A stretch of DNA of 64,000 nt, taken from positions 124,001 through 188,000 of the forward strand of contig JANEZZ010002670.1 of assembly GCA_026122225.1 (NCBI GenBank). Direction: 5' to 3'. Shown here piece after piece: positions 53,633 through 63,812 of the stretch (the stretch's first letter is position 1; the number at the start of each line of letters is the position of its first letter). Below the pieces are notes generated by a model that saw nothing but the letters and a program-made list of their open reading frames with translations, was not told the DNA's origin and did not search any database. This stretch comes from Heloderma charlesbogerti. Taxonomy: Eukaryota > Chordata > Lepidosauria > Squamata > Helodermatidae. The translations under genes and the position numbers were made by a program.

Positions 53633-55306
53633 TAGGGATGTACGAAAGTTCCACCACGGATCTCAGGAAGCCGAATGCCAGCGCATTCGGCCCCCCGAAA
53701 TCGGTGGCGGAATGGCCCCCTGCCCCCCCAACCCCCCGGAATGGGACTTATCTTAGGCGGATCTTCCTGGCGGCGGCAGCGCGGCGGCTCCGGCGGCGGC
53801 TCCGGCGGTGGTTCGGCGGCGGCAGCTGCGGCGGCCAGTCTTCCGACCGGCTGCCACCGCCACCATTTCCAGGTAAAAAAAAAAAAAAAAAACTGTGATA
53901 GGCTACGTAAAGATTTATGTAGCCTATCATAGGGATGGCGGAGAATTTCTCCCCGAAATGTGGGGGGGGCGAGCGCCAACATGTTCGGCCCCCCGAACAA
54001 GTTTTGGGGAGAAATTCTCCGCACCCCCCCACCCCCCGCACCTCCCCCGGGATGGGACTTACCTTTCCTGAATGTCCCTCCAGGTCCGGCCAGCGGTTCA
54101 TCGGGTCTTCGTCTGGGGCGGGAGCGGCAGCCGGTCTTTTGACCGGCTGCCGCCGCCACCATTCCAATAAAAGAAAAAAAACGCCCCCGTGATAGGCTAC
54201 GTGACGATTAACGTAGCCTATCATGGCTAGATTTGCAAAGTCAGCCATGATAGGCTACGTAAATCGTCACGTAGCCTATCATGGGTGACTTAAAAAAAAA
54301 AAAAAAAGCGCGTATGGATAATGGCTGCCCCCATAGGGCTATTTGCATTGCCCTTATTTTCGCCGTAGTCTACGTAAAGATTTACGTAGACTACAGCGAC
54401 CAAATAAGGAACGTGAATGGCGGCTTCCTATGGGCGCCGCCATTTGCGTACGCGCTTTTTTTTTTTTTAAGTCACCCGTGATAGGCTACGTGACGATTTA
54501 CGTAGCCTATCACGGCTGACTTTGCAGATCTATCCATGATAGGCTACAGTAATCGTCACGTAGCCTATCACGGGGGCGTTTATTTTTTTAACTTTTAATT
54601 CCGCGGCCGGGCGAGGCGAGGCGCCTCCCCCCTGGCCTGAATTTCGGCCGGGCGAGGCGGGAAGCCTCCCCCCCCGGCCTGAACTTCGCAGGGAGAGCAG
54701 CGAAGTGCCTCCCCCCCACCGCAAAAAGCTGCGAGACCAGGTAAGTGACTTTCGTGCACCCCTAGCCTATCACGGCTAGATTTTTTAAAAAACACCGTGA
54801 TAGACTACATAAATGTTTACGTAGCCTATCACAGCTGATTAAAAAACAAACGCGCTATTTGCGTTCCCCTTATTTTCGCCATCTTAGTCTACGTAAATGT
54901 TTACATAGACTAAGACCTGCCCAAATAAGGAATGCAAATGGTGGCGCCCATGGGCGCTGCCATTTGTGTACGCACGTTGTTGTTGTTGTTGTTTTTAATC
55001 AGCCTTGATAGGCTACGTAAACATTTACATTGCCTATCATGGCTGACTGCAGGGACACAAACGGCGGCAGCTATGGCCACTGCCATTTGCGTCCCTGCTA
55101 GCCAGCGGCTGGATGTCTGGCTGCTGGCGGAGCCGGCCGGCGGCTCCGCAGAATCCCTGCGGAGCATAGCCGGCCGGCCAGGATTCCGGGGGGGGGAGGA
55201 ATGGAGCGCCTCCCCCCCGGCCAGGATTCCGGGGGGAGGGACGGAATGCCTCCCTCCCAGCATCAGCATAATCCGTGGAAAGGTAAGTACCTTTCGTACA
55301 TCCCTA
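53633..55306 (+). mobile_element. MHH copy 14, TSD GCTCCTAG, host of copy 15
   Basis: TAGGGATG at 53633 and CATCCCTA ending at 55306 are flanked by perfect GCTCCTAG (53625-53632 and 55307-55314). Without copy 15 and its duplication it is 831 bp. The left end is a hybrid: the first bases (TAGGGATGTACGAAAGT) are B-type and the continuation (CCACCACGGATCTC) is A-type. Hairpins are about 53893-53930 (interrupted), 54793-54832, 54889-54918 and 55008-55043. The B-end donor is AAAG/GTAAGTAC. Confidence 0.95.
53930..54764 (+). mobile_element. MHH copy 15 (835 bp) inside a hairpin of copy 14, TSD GCCTATCA
   Basis: TAGGGATGG at 53930 and CACCCCTA ending at 54764 are flanked by perfect GCCTATCA (53922-53929 and 54765-54772), a sequence that is itself the arm of the copy 14 hairpin. 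It closely resembles copy 2: A end GGAGAATTTCTCC, hairpins 54187-54226, 54246-54283, 54361-54396, 54477-54512 and 54534-54571. Donors are AAAG/GTAAGTCC (minus, about 54057-54066) and CCAG/GTAAGTGA at 54737-54748. Confidence 0.97.
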
Positions 55307-55469
55307 GCTCCTAGGCCCTTTGGACGTGCGCCGTCAGCCGTCTTGTTGTTCTGGGGCAGGGGGAATTTAAAAAATGGCGACTCCTTGTATTTCTAGAAAT
55401 ACAGGGGGGTAGCCATTTTAAAAATGGCTCCCTGTTTTGGCCCCAGGAGCGTAGCCAAGTTATTTATAG

Positions 55470-55912
55470 TGTTAGAGGGGCCTAGAGATACATAATGCTT
55501 GCTTAAGTTCATTATTGGTGCAATTCCCTTGCTAGGAAGCCTCTGAGCATGTGAAGATGATTCAAAGGGCTGATAGCACAGCCTAGCACATTCCATGCTA
55601 ATGAGTGAGAGTGTTATCAAGCACTCTGCCTGGGAAGTGAAGTTTGTTTACAGGTGGCTGTGCTGAGAACCAAGTGTTGTTAGTTTATGCTGGGAATGAA
55701 TGCTAGGGGGCACTTGCTGCTGTTATACTGCTAACATGTATTGTATAAAACCCATTTTACCCAGTGGGTCATGGTTCAGAGAAGCTGTCTGATCCAACCA
55801 TTGGGTATGCTTGTGTGCTGTAAGTTACCCAATAAAGTCTCCTTGTAAGTATACCTTTGGATCTGATTTATCACTATCTTGGCACCTCTAACCTAAGAGT
55901 TCAACGCCTACA
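55470..55912 (+). mobile_element. Solo LTR-like segment
   Basis: It begins TGTTAGAGGGG, has a TATA box (TATAAAA at 55744-55750) and a polyadenylation signal (AATAAA at 55831-55836) about 90 bp further on, and ends CCTACA. This layout is that of U3-R-U5. GGCACCTCTAAC near the right end mirrors the left end. No target duplication was found, so exact ends are uncertain. No internal retroviral genes accompany it. Confidence 0.6.
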
Positions 55913-56186
55913 GCTGGGGCAATACACCCCCCCCCCGAACAACAAGATGGCTGCTGGCACACATCCAGAGGACCCAGCTAAGGAGCTGAGGGCTGGACAG
56001 CGGCCATGGTTGCAGCATGGCTGCTGCGCTTCCAAACCACTCCGAAGTGCACCGAAGCACTTTGATTTGGGCTGCTTTGTGCCCCCTCTGCTTCACCTTG
56101 GAGGTGACCCAAAGCAGCCTGAAGAGCCCCGCTTCGACTCAGATCTCGGGCTTTGGGCTGAAGTGGTACACAGCCCTAATTTAAAT

Positions 56187-57085
56187 ACATATTTGAAATA
56201 CAAATGTTCATGCAGATCGAATCACAGATTAATGTGGAAGCAGGATGGAACAGATTTGTGAATGAACATATGTGAAACTGACATGGACCAGAAACAGACT
56301 GATCCATCCATCCCTGCCTGAAATCTTAGAGGGTGACTGACATTCAGGGTAGACAATATTGGGCTGGAAGGGCCAATGGTCCAAATCAGTATAAAGCAGG
56401 CTTGTGTGTTCAAATCCATCTAGGTTATGAAAACAGTGAAATGCGAGGTGTTCAATCCTGTGAAGCGCTGAGCTCTGCCTGCCTATGGCTGAGCATTCTT
56501 CATTGCAACTGAACTCTGCAAAGTTGAGGGCACTCACCGTCTCATATAATTGGGCTTGTAATTGCTTCAAATTGCAGGATGGAAAAGATTATCTCTTTAT
56601 GTTGTTTATTTCCAAAGGATTAGAAGTTAATTGCCAAAATACCTTAATTACAAGTCTCCAAAGCTATGTGCTTTGTATGATTTTCCTGCAGATAGTTCTG
56701 TTCGTATTAACTTCCTGGAAAGGAAAAGGAAAAAAAGAAAGACAGGTGCAGGGTGGGGTGGGGGAATCAAACAAGCTGGCCAAAAGAGTTTAATTTTTTC
56801 ATGATCCATTTATCCTTCTCTCATAAAAATACTCTCTCCTTAGAATATTTATCCTTCTCTCAGCTGCACCTGGGAGAACAGGACAAACCAATTTCAGACA
56901 CTGAAATCTTGTCTTTGTCACTGACTCATGGCTGAATTACTTTGGCTACATCTATGCTACAAACATCTATTGTCTTCATGCCAGTTTAATTGACATGACA
57001 TCCGCCAAAGAATCTTGGAAAGCATAGTTTGGAGACAGAGTTCCTATCTACAAGATGTAGAGATGGCCAACAATCTCTACATGGT
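56187..57085. other. No recognised feature
   Basis: AT-rich unique-looking sequence. Nothing supported. Confidence 0.45.
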
Positions 57086-57094
57086 GAGGACATG

Positions 57095-58150
57095 GAGGAG
57101 AAGGCTATCAATGGCTACTGGTCCTAATGGCTCTATGCTATCTCTAGTATAAGAAGCAGTCTGCCTATGTATACCAGTTGCTGGGGAACATGGGTGAGAG
57201 GGTGCTGTTGCACTCATGTCCTGCTTGTGGGTTTCCTGTAGGGGTGCACGAAACCCCACTTACCTGGCTCTGCCAGGTTCTGCTGGGGGGGAGGTGCTCC
57301 GTCCCTCCCCCCGGAATCCTCACCGGGGGGGAGGTGCAGAGCGCCTCCCACCGGAATCCTGGCCAGCCGGCTTTGCTCCGTGGGGATTCCACGGAGCCGC
57401 CGGCCAGCTCCTCCAGCAGCCGGACATCCGGCCACTGGCTAGCAGGGACGCAAATGGTAGCGGCCGTAGCCACCGCCGTTTGTGTCCCTGTATTCAGCCG
57501 TGATAGGCTACATAAAGACTTACATAGCCTATCACGTCTGGGTTAAAAAAAAAAAACGCGTACGCAAATGGCGGCGGCTACAGCCGCTGCCATTTGCCTT
57601 CCTTATTTTTGGCCATCTTAGTCTACATAAATATTTACATAGACTAAGATGGCGAAAATAAGGGGGAACACAAATAGTGTAGTGGACGTAAATATTTACG
57701 TAGACTAAGACGGCCAAAAATAAGGAACGCAAATGGCGGCGGCCATAGCCGCCGCCATTTGCATACGTGTTTTTGTTCTTTTTTAAACCCAGACATGATA
57801 GGCTACCTAAGTCTTTACGTAGCCTATCACAAATGGGGGGGGGAAACAGACTGCAAATGGCGGCGGGGGCGGCAGCCGTTCGAAAGACCAGCCACCGCTG
57901 CTGAAACCACCGCTGGAGCTGCTGCCATCCGGAACATCCGCCCCAGGTAAGTCTCATCCCAGGGGGATCCGCGGGGGGCGGGGGGTGGCAGACCATTCTA
58001 CCACGGAGTTCGGGGGGCCGAATGCACTGGCATTTGGCCTCACCGAGATCCGTGGCGGAATTCTCTGACATCCCTAGTTTCCTGTGGGCAGCTGGCTGGC
58101 CACTGTGTGAACAGAATGCTGGACCCTTGGTCTTCTTATGTTCTTATAGC
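57095..58150 (+). mobile_element. L3-like LINE 3' end, split by MHH copy 16
   Basis: GGAGAAGGCTATCAATGGC, then CTGCCTATGTATACCAGTTGCTGGGGAACATGG, GTTTCCTG | insertion | GTTTCCTGTGGGCAGCTGGCTGGCCACTG, then CAGAATGCTGGACCC, ending TTCTTATGTTCTTAT. This is the same 3' end as at 6610-6785. Confidence 0.85.
57239..58076 (-). mobile_element. MHH copy 16 (838 bp), TSD GTTTCCTG
   Basis: TAGGGGTG at 57239 and CATCCCTA ending at 58076 are flanked by perfect GTTTCCTG (57231-57238 and 58077-58084). The B end is left, with CCAG/GTAAGTGG on the minus strand (57256-57264). The A end is right, with ATGGCGGCGGGGGCGGCAGCC at 57858 leading to CCAG/GTAAGTC at 57943-57953. Hairpins are at 57498-57536, 57612-57652, about 57685-57712 and 57795-57830. 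Confidence 0.96.
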
Positions 58151-59095
58151 AGCCATCACAGAAAGCTGGGAGCCCAGGAATCATTTTTAAATCAGGTGAA
58201 GTCTATAGGGTAGATCAGAGAGGTGGAACCTCTGGCCTGGGGGTGTAATCCAGCCTGCAGAGGCTCCACATCTGGCCTGTGGAGACTCCTTGGGTTTTCA
58301 CTTGGCCTCCAAGCCCTGGCCCCTAGAGGACCCCCCTCCCCAAGGGATCCCCTGTATTACCTCTGATCTGAGATCAGAGATAACTGTGGGGATGCAGGCA
58401 ATGGGAGACTCAGCTGGCAGTGGGAGCAATGACTGCTTTTCCCAGCACCAGCTGAGTGCCTTCGTGCAGTGTGCAGTGCCTCCATGGGGATCATAGTATG
58501 CACTGTGTGAGGCCAGGGATTTCACTGGCTCTCTTCATCATTGGGGTAGATATTCCATAACCCCAATCCAACAAGGGTGATCTGGGCATGGACTGGCTGT
58601 CTTAAACGAACATTTTCCCTCTAGATCCAATCCTGCAAGTTAATTGTAAAAGATTTGAAGAGGTGGGTGGACACTCTGCATCCAGCACCTTCAGAATGTT
58701 ATTATCTTGAGTTGTACCATGACAGGAATCTGCTTCATGGTGACTCTTAAAATACTAATCCCGCACTTGCGGAGGGTGGGGGAGCGACTGGACTAGGCAC
58801 CCCAGCCCAAGGGTGAGGGTGTGTGTATATATAATAGACATGGCACTTTACAGGAAACATAAAAGAAGACGGGGGGGGGAGGCTTACAGTTCAATGCTGA
58901 CAGACAGAGGAAAAACAAGTAACAGAGGGCAATGTGCAAATGCACTTACCTAAACATCATCTCACTTGGGAGGGACGGGAAGGCAAGGGTTACACTTAAG
59001 GGGAAAGCGCTATTACGTTTAGGTAATTTTCAAGATCTTCAGTGCAGAGAACAGGATGGGCACATTTTCACATAGGCAAATCCCCAAATGTTGGC
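58150..59095. other. No recognised feature
   Basis: No gene or repeat end was identified. A GGTAAG-free, GC-moderate stretch. Confidence 0.45.
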
Positions 59096-59100
59096 ATTTC

Positions 59101-59637
59101 TAGGGATGTTGGAGGAATCCATGGGGGGGATAGAGCTCAGTGAGTCTTCATCAGATTGGCCCCCTGGACTCCAGCTCATGCATCCCTGAGCTTGCCTGAC
59201 TCATTGTGTGATGAGTGGGGCCAGCTCACGGTTTTCTGAGTTTTTTTAAATACATGTGCAGGTCCCAATTTGCACAAAATCGCAGGTATAACTATTTATG
59301 GAAATTGTGATTTGTGCAAAATCGTGGCCATACATAGCACAATTTGCACAACATTGCAGGCATAAATGGTCTAATTAAACCATTTGCACCTGCAATTTTG
59401 CATGAATTGTGCTATTTATGGCCATAATTTTGTGCAAATCATGATTTCCATGAATAGTTGTGCTGGAGATTTTGCGCAAATCGGGACTCGTGCATATATT
59501 TTTTAAAAAAGAGGGAAATTTCCCTAGTTTTAGGAATGGACCTGCCACTAAGCTCTCAAAGATGCATCAAGTTAGGGGTGCCACGTGGACCCATCATGTC
59601 AAAAGTGAACAGGATTTCCCTGCAATGGCCATCACCA
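59101..59637. mobile_element. hAT-like family E element (537 bp), TSD GGCATTTC
   Basis: TAGGGATG at 59101 and CATCACCA ending at 59637 (decayed CATCCCTA) are flanked by perfect GGCATTTC (59093-59100 and 59638-59645). The interior is palindromic: CAATTTGCACAAAATCGCAGG mirrored twice, ending GAACAGGATTTCCC as in 18689-19093. Confidence 0.85.
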
Positions 59638-60001
59638 GGCATTTCTCAACAGGGGTGCTTCAATTTGCTCTGACCCTATATTTTACATGCATTATAGCTG
59701 TGGCTGATGAGGCTGTTCACAAAGTCAAACCACTGGTGGCCATGCATGGTGATCAAGAGAAAGCCCTTCCATTGCTTCCCTCACACTGAAGCATCTGGAG
59801 ACTTAAGCATCTGGAGTCAGTGGAAACAGGGGGTGCTCCAGTCCACACTGTGAAAGCACTTCTGATGACATTAGTAGCCTGCCCCAGCAATTTGCACATT
59901 GCTGACTGACATATCTCCTGCTTTCACCACCACCTCCCAGCACTTAAAGGTAAAGTAGCAGGGTTCCCCTTCCCTTTCAGTCTCCATGCAGCAGCCAGAG
60001 G

Positions 60002-60085
60002 AAGTTTGCCACTGCGTGAACAGAATGCTGGACCCTTAGTCTGATCCAGCATGGCTCTATGTTCTTCCCATGTTCTTATGTCCTT
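60002..60085 (+). mobile_element. L3-like LINE 3' end fragment
   Basis: GCCACTGCGTGAACAGAATGCTGGACCCTTAGTCTGATCCAGCATGGC, then CATGTTCTTATG. Confidence 0.75.
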
Positions 60086-60089
60086 ATGC

Positions 60090-60805
60090 CTAGTGCACTA
60101 GTTCACCAGCAGTGGCTGCTGCTTAGAGTAATCATTAATCTGCTCCAGGAGCAAGGAAAGTTAATATTGGCACTAGCCCCTCATTTATTTTTGACCATTT
60201 GTTTGAGCCAGATCCCTCTTCCCTGAGTTTCCAAAGGCAACTTGTCTTTCCACACGTCTGCAGAGCAGCAACATCTAATGAGCTCCAGGCTTTCAGGAGT
60301 GGAGACCAAATTTCTAGTGAAAATTACAGACGTAGCCTCAATATACCGCATCAGATTTATGCCAGCTGGATAAAACAGTGAGCAAATGTTGTGTTGCTAT
60401 TTCCAGCACCCAAAAAGAGCAGGAGCATAGTTCACAGTGGTTGTGTTTTCAGTGGGCTGTGCTGCCTTGCTTCCATTTCTTTAATGCAGTGCATTAGCTG
60501 TACCAACTGGCATTTACCTGCTCCATCTGCGTCATCCCTGGGACATCTTGAATGTTCCACCTTAGACATGCAGATGTCACACAGATATTTATAGACTTCC
60601 TGAGTGTGTCCCAGAGACTCAGCTAGAGTAAACAAGATCCATGAGTCACAGGAAGAAGACAGATGAGATTCTGAAAGAAAGAAAAATATGACACAGTTAA
60701 GAATGAAACCTTCGATAAAGGGGGAAGACAGATGTCACATTTTAAGAGATATCACAGCTGGTCCTTCACCTGCAATGTGATACTGCCTTCACAACTCGCC
60801 TTATG
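60090..60805. other. No recognised feature
   Basis: Open frames without recognisable domain. No repeat ends. Confidence 0.45.
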
Positions 60806-60814
60806 CTCATGTGA

Positions 60815-61015
60815 AGGGGCTGAAACCTAGTGGTAGAGTGCCTGCTTTGCATGCAGGAAGTCCCAGGTTCGATCCCTGGCATCTCCAGGTAGGGCTGGGG
60901 AAGAATCCTGCCTGAAACCCTGGGGAGCCATTGCCAGTTAGTGTCAGCAATATTGAGCTATATGGACCAGGGTTCTGACTCAGTATAAGGCAGTTTCTGA
61001 TGTTCCTATATAGCA
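60815..61015 (+). mobile_element. tRNA-derived SINE
   Basis: AACCTAGTGGTAGAGTGCCTGCTTTGCATGCAGGAAG (A-box region), GGTTCGATCCCTGGCATCTCC (intact B box), then CTGCCTGAAACCCTGGGGAGCCATTG and GACTCAGTATAAGGCAG. Better preserved than the copy at 32885. The body after the tRNA-like head rules out a functional tRNA. Confidence 0.9.
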
Positions 61016-61324
61016 GCAACTCAATATTGCTTCAGCCACCGTCCTCCCCTCTCCCCTCAAGTGTCAGTTGGGCTAACTAGGGATGGGCAAATGCAATTCT
61101 GACCACGCTAAATGTTCACCCAGTGTGTTCCATCCCTATACTCATCTGAATTTTTTAAAAAAAATTTTTTACAAATATATGCATTGAAATACATATTTAA
61201 ATATGTGTTTTTAAATTGATTGCCTTCAGCCATATCAGCCTGCCATGTTTTAAGATCAGCTAGAGAATCCCTTCTCACTTGGCCACCTGTGACAGTAGTA
61301 TAAGTGGGTGACAACATGTATAAG

Positions 61325-61800
61325 GGCCTTCTTTGCATTGGCCCCACGCCTCTGGAATAAGTTCCCAATCAGGGCTTTGCCATATTCCTTCACTGCAGGC
61401 TTTTAAGAAGGCCTTGAAAACATTTTTTTTACTTTGCCCTTCTCCTGATATGATTGCTGTAGTTGCTGTTTTGGTTGCTGGTTTTATTGCTGGTTTTATT
61501 GTGTTCTTACTGTTTTATTGTGCTTTATTGTGCTATTGTATCCAGTGGCAGCTGGTGACTCCAGTTCCAGAGGGGCTGTGATTAGATTCAGGGTTTTAGT
61601 TACCACCAGCTAAAACTCTAACTGTGCTATCCAACCTGCTAGCACTGTTAGAGTTTTGGCTGGTGGTAACTAAAACCATGAATCTAATCAGAGCCCCTCT
61701 GGAACTGGAGTCACCAGCTGCCACTAATTGTAACAGTTTTATATGTTTTATTGTTGTACGCTGCCTAGGGAGAGCTTCTTCCCTGAAAGGCAGCCAAGAA
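61325..61800 (+). mobile_element. L2-type LINE 3' end, split by a MITE
   Basis: AAGGGCCTTCTTTGCATTGGCCCCACGCCTCTGGAATAAG corresponds to the L2 C-terminal region around 11250-11290 (AFSVVAPTLWNSLP). The 3' region follows and ends GTACGCTGCCTAGGGAGAGC, then AGCCAAGAAATA. Confidence 0.75.
61543..61726. mobile_element. 184-bp palindromic hAT-like MITE, TSD ATTGTATC/ATTGTAAC
   Basis: CAGTGGCAGCTGGTGACTCC and its mirror GGAGTCACCAGCTGCCACTA are ends of an almost perfect palindrome with arms of about 80 bp. The flanks match at 7 of 8 (61535-61542 and 61727-61734). It is inserted in the 3' region of the L2 fragment. Confidence 0.92.
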
Positions 61801-61988
61801 ATATTTTAGACAAATACATGAAATGTATTTGCTCTGAAAATATACTTTTCTAAAGCTGCAATCCCATATGCAATTATCTGGAAATGTATCTCATTGAGTT
61901 CAATAGGACTTACTTCCCAGTAGATGTGTATAGGATTATGCTGAAAATGTGGGGGGGGGTTTCCCCCCCGTTAAAATACACATTTTAC

Positions 61989-62385
61989 TAGGAATGTGGG
62001 GATCAGCAAAACTCAGCCTCATTAAGGAGCATGTTCTGACTATGTAAGGGTGCAAACTTTTTTATTTGTTCACATGAACATTTGTGCTTATTTCGGTGTG
62101 CATTTTCCCAAATGTCCACATCAATTGTGCACATTTCTGAAACATAAACCTTTTTCTCCATTGATTAAAGCATGTTGTGAGCATTTTTCAAAAGCATGCA
62201 CCTTTTCATGTGTATTTTTCAAATGGACACATTTTCGAAGGCATTTTCCTTTCGGTCTGCAAATTGCATCAAAAGCTTGGAAATATATGAACTTCATCCA
62301 AAAATGGTGTTTGAGTTCACATTTGAGTCTGGGAGGTACAAACTGGGTCTAAAACAAAGTAAAATAAATTTCTCATACATCCCTG
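61989..62385. mobile_element. hAT-like family F element (397 bp)
   Basis: TAGGAATG at 61989 and CATCCCTG ending at 62385, with flanks CATTTTAC and ATTTTTAC (6 of 8). It shares the GTTCACATGAACATTTGTGC, TTTTTCAAAAGCATGCA and TTTCTCATACATCCCT words with the other F copies. Confidence 0.78.
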
Positions 62386-62399
62386 ATTTTTACCTGTAT

Positions 62400-62590
62400 T
62401 TAGGGCTGTGCACTGCTTTGGAGCCAAATCTGAATCCTGAAGTGAATTGGGTGCTTCGAGGGTGCTTCATTGAGCTCCAAAGTGGGTCAGAAAAGCCCTG
62501 AGGTGGTCCAAAATGAAGCGGTGCACCCCTGAAGCACCTTGGTGATCCTCAGAGATTCAGAGCTATTCTGAAGCCATTCTGAAGCCCAGA
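62400..62590. mobile_element. Family C left-end fragment
   Basis: TAGGGCTGTGCACTGCTTTGG at 62401 matches the left end at 16636. The right end was not found. Confidence 0.6.
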
Positions 62591-62924
62591 CAGCCTGTCT
62601 CTAAAATATATCAACTTGTGAAAGATCAGGGAAGGGGCAAGGAGGAGGAGGAAGGGGGGGAAGGAAAGATGAGGAGGAGGGAGGGGGGAAATAGTGAGCC
62701 TTGATGAATGGCAACTCTGGTTGCCAGATTAGGGCTGAACTTAACCCAGCAGTCTGCAATGAGTGAGAGTGGTGGAGTGGGGGGGGATGCTGTATATAAC
62801 AGGAGATCTGCTGCTTTCATTTCACTATGAGAGAGAGTTGGTTAGAGAGACAGTTGGTTAGAAAGACAGTTGGCTAGATAGGTCTGTGTGGTGTGTGTGT
62901 TCTACCGGAGCTTCACTTCTCGTC

Positions 62925-63085
62925 CTTCCTTCCTTCCTTCCTTCCTTCCTTCCTTCCTTCCCAATTCAACTGTCCCTGTTAGTATTTCCTTTCTTTTCTA
63001 GATTCTTTATTTTTAAAAAAATAAAAATAAAATACAAGTACTTTCCTTGCTCTTTGGCTCCCACCCACCCACCCACCCACCCTGC
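62925..63085. repeat. (TTCC)n and (CCCA)n microsatellites
   Basis: TTCC run at 62925-62961 and CCCACCCA run at 63060-63081. Confidence 0.95.
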
Positions 63086-63812
63086 CCTTCTCAATTCCTG
63101 TATTCCTTCCCATTTCAGTTTCTGTATTCTCAATTCCTGTATTCCTTCCCTTTAGGGATGTACGGATCCCCTTACCTGGGGTCTGTGGGGGGGGGTCCGC
63201 AGGCAGGGGGAGGCGATCCAGTCCTCCCCCCAGAATCCTCCCCAGCCGACTCCACCCTGCGGGGAGTTCGCAGAGCCACCAGCCGACTCCAGCCACTGCC
63301 GGACTTCCGGCCGCGGCCGGTCTGTGGACGCAAATGGTGTCTGGCGTAGGGGATGCCATTTGCATCCCTGCCATTGGCCGTGATTGGCTGCGAAAATATT
63401 TACATAGCCTATCATGGCAAAGAGCAGGGACACAAATGGCGTAGCAGACCGCTACGCCATTTGCGTCCTTGCTCTTTGCCGTGATAGGCTACGTAAATAT
63501 TTACCTAGCCAATCAGGGCCAATGGCAGGGATGCAAATGGCGTCCCCTACGCTGGATGCCATTTTGTTCCACAGCCCAGCAGTGGATGACTGCGGAACAA
63601 AGATGGCAACCCGGACCAGCCGCTGCCAGGTAGGTTCTGTCCAGGGGGGATTTGGGGCAGTGGCGGGGGGGTAGTCCGTTCCACCACAGACTCTGGGGGA
63701 CCTCATCCCAAAGAATCTGGCCTCATTGGAGTCCGTGGCAGATTTCTCTGCCATCCCTACTTCCCTTCCCATTTCAATTTCTGTATTCTCAATTCCTATA
63801 TTCCTTCCCATT
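63085..63812. repeat. Minisatellite (about 43 bp unit) interrupted by MHH copy 17
   Basis: The unit TCAATTCCTGTATTCCTTCCCATTTCAGTTTCTGTATTC is repeated at 63089-63150 and resumes at 63760-63812 after the insertion. Confidence 0.8.
63153..63759 (-). mobile_element. MHH copy 17 (607 bp, short subfamily), TSD CTTCCCTT
   Basis: TAGGGATG at 63153 and CATCCCTA ending at 63759 are flanked by perfect CTTCCCTT (63145-63152 and 63760-63767). The B end is left with CCCAG/GTAAGG on the minus strand (63171-63180). Hairpins are at 63378-63418, 63431-63467 (AAATGGCGTAGCAGACCGCTACGCCATTTG) and 63480-63518. The A end has GGTAGGTTC and the short-subfamily A terminus ATTTCTCTGCCATCCC. Confidence 0.94.

Larger units (their letters stand above)
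53175..56178. mobile_element. hAT-like family C element, TSD ATTTAAAT, multiply nested
   Basis: GAGGGCTGTGCATGG at 53175 (first base changed from T) and CACAGCCCTA ending at 56178 are flanked by perfect ATTTAAAT (53167-53174 and 56179-56186). The span of 3004 bp includes MHH copy 14 (with copy 15 inside) and an LTR-like segment. The family C remainder is about 0.9 kb, with (CTGCCA)n-like repeats at 53400-53630 and a palindrome near 55370-55435 (AAAAATGGCGACTCC mirrored by GGTAGCCATTTTAAAAA). This is the deepest nest in the window. Confidence 0.9.

Noticed and set aside
53275..53756. Ala- and Leu/Pro-rich frames on both strands
   Set aside because: They are produced by CTG/CCA-type repeats inside a hAT-like family C element.
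60815..60890. A tRNA gene-like sequence with A and B boxes
   Set aside because: The head is followed by a conserved SINE body shared with 32885-33085, and a clean cloverleaf with an acceptor stem is missing.
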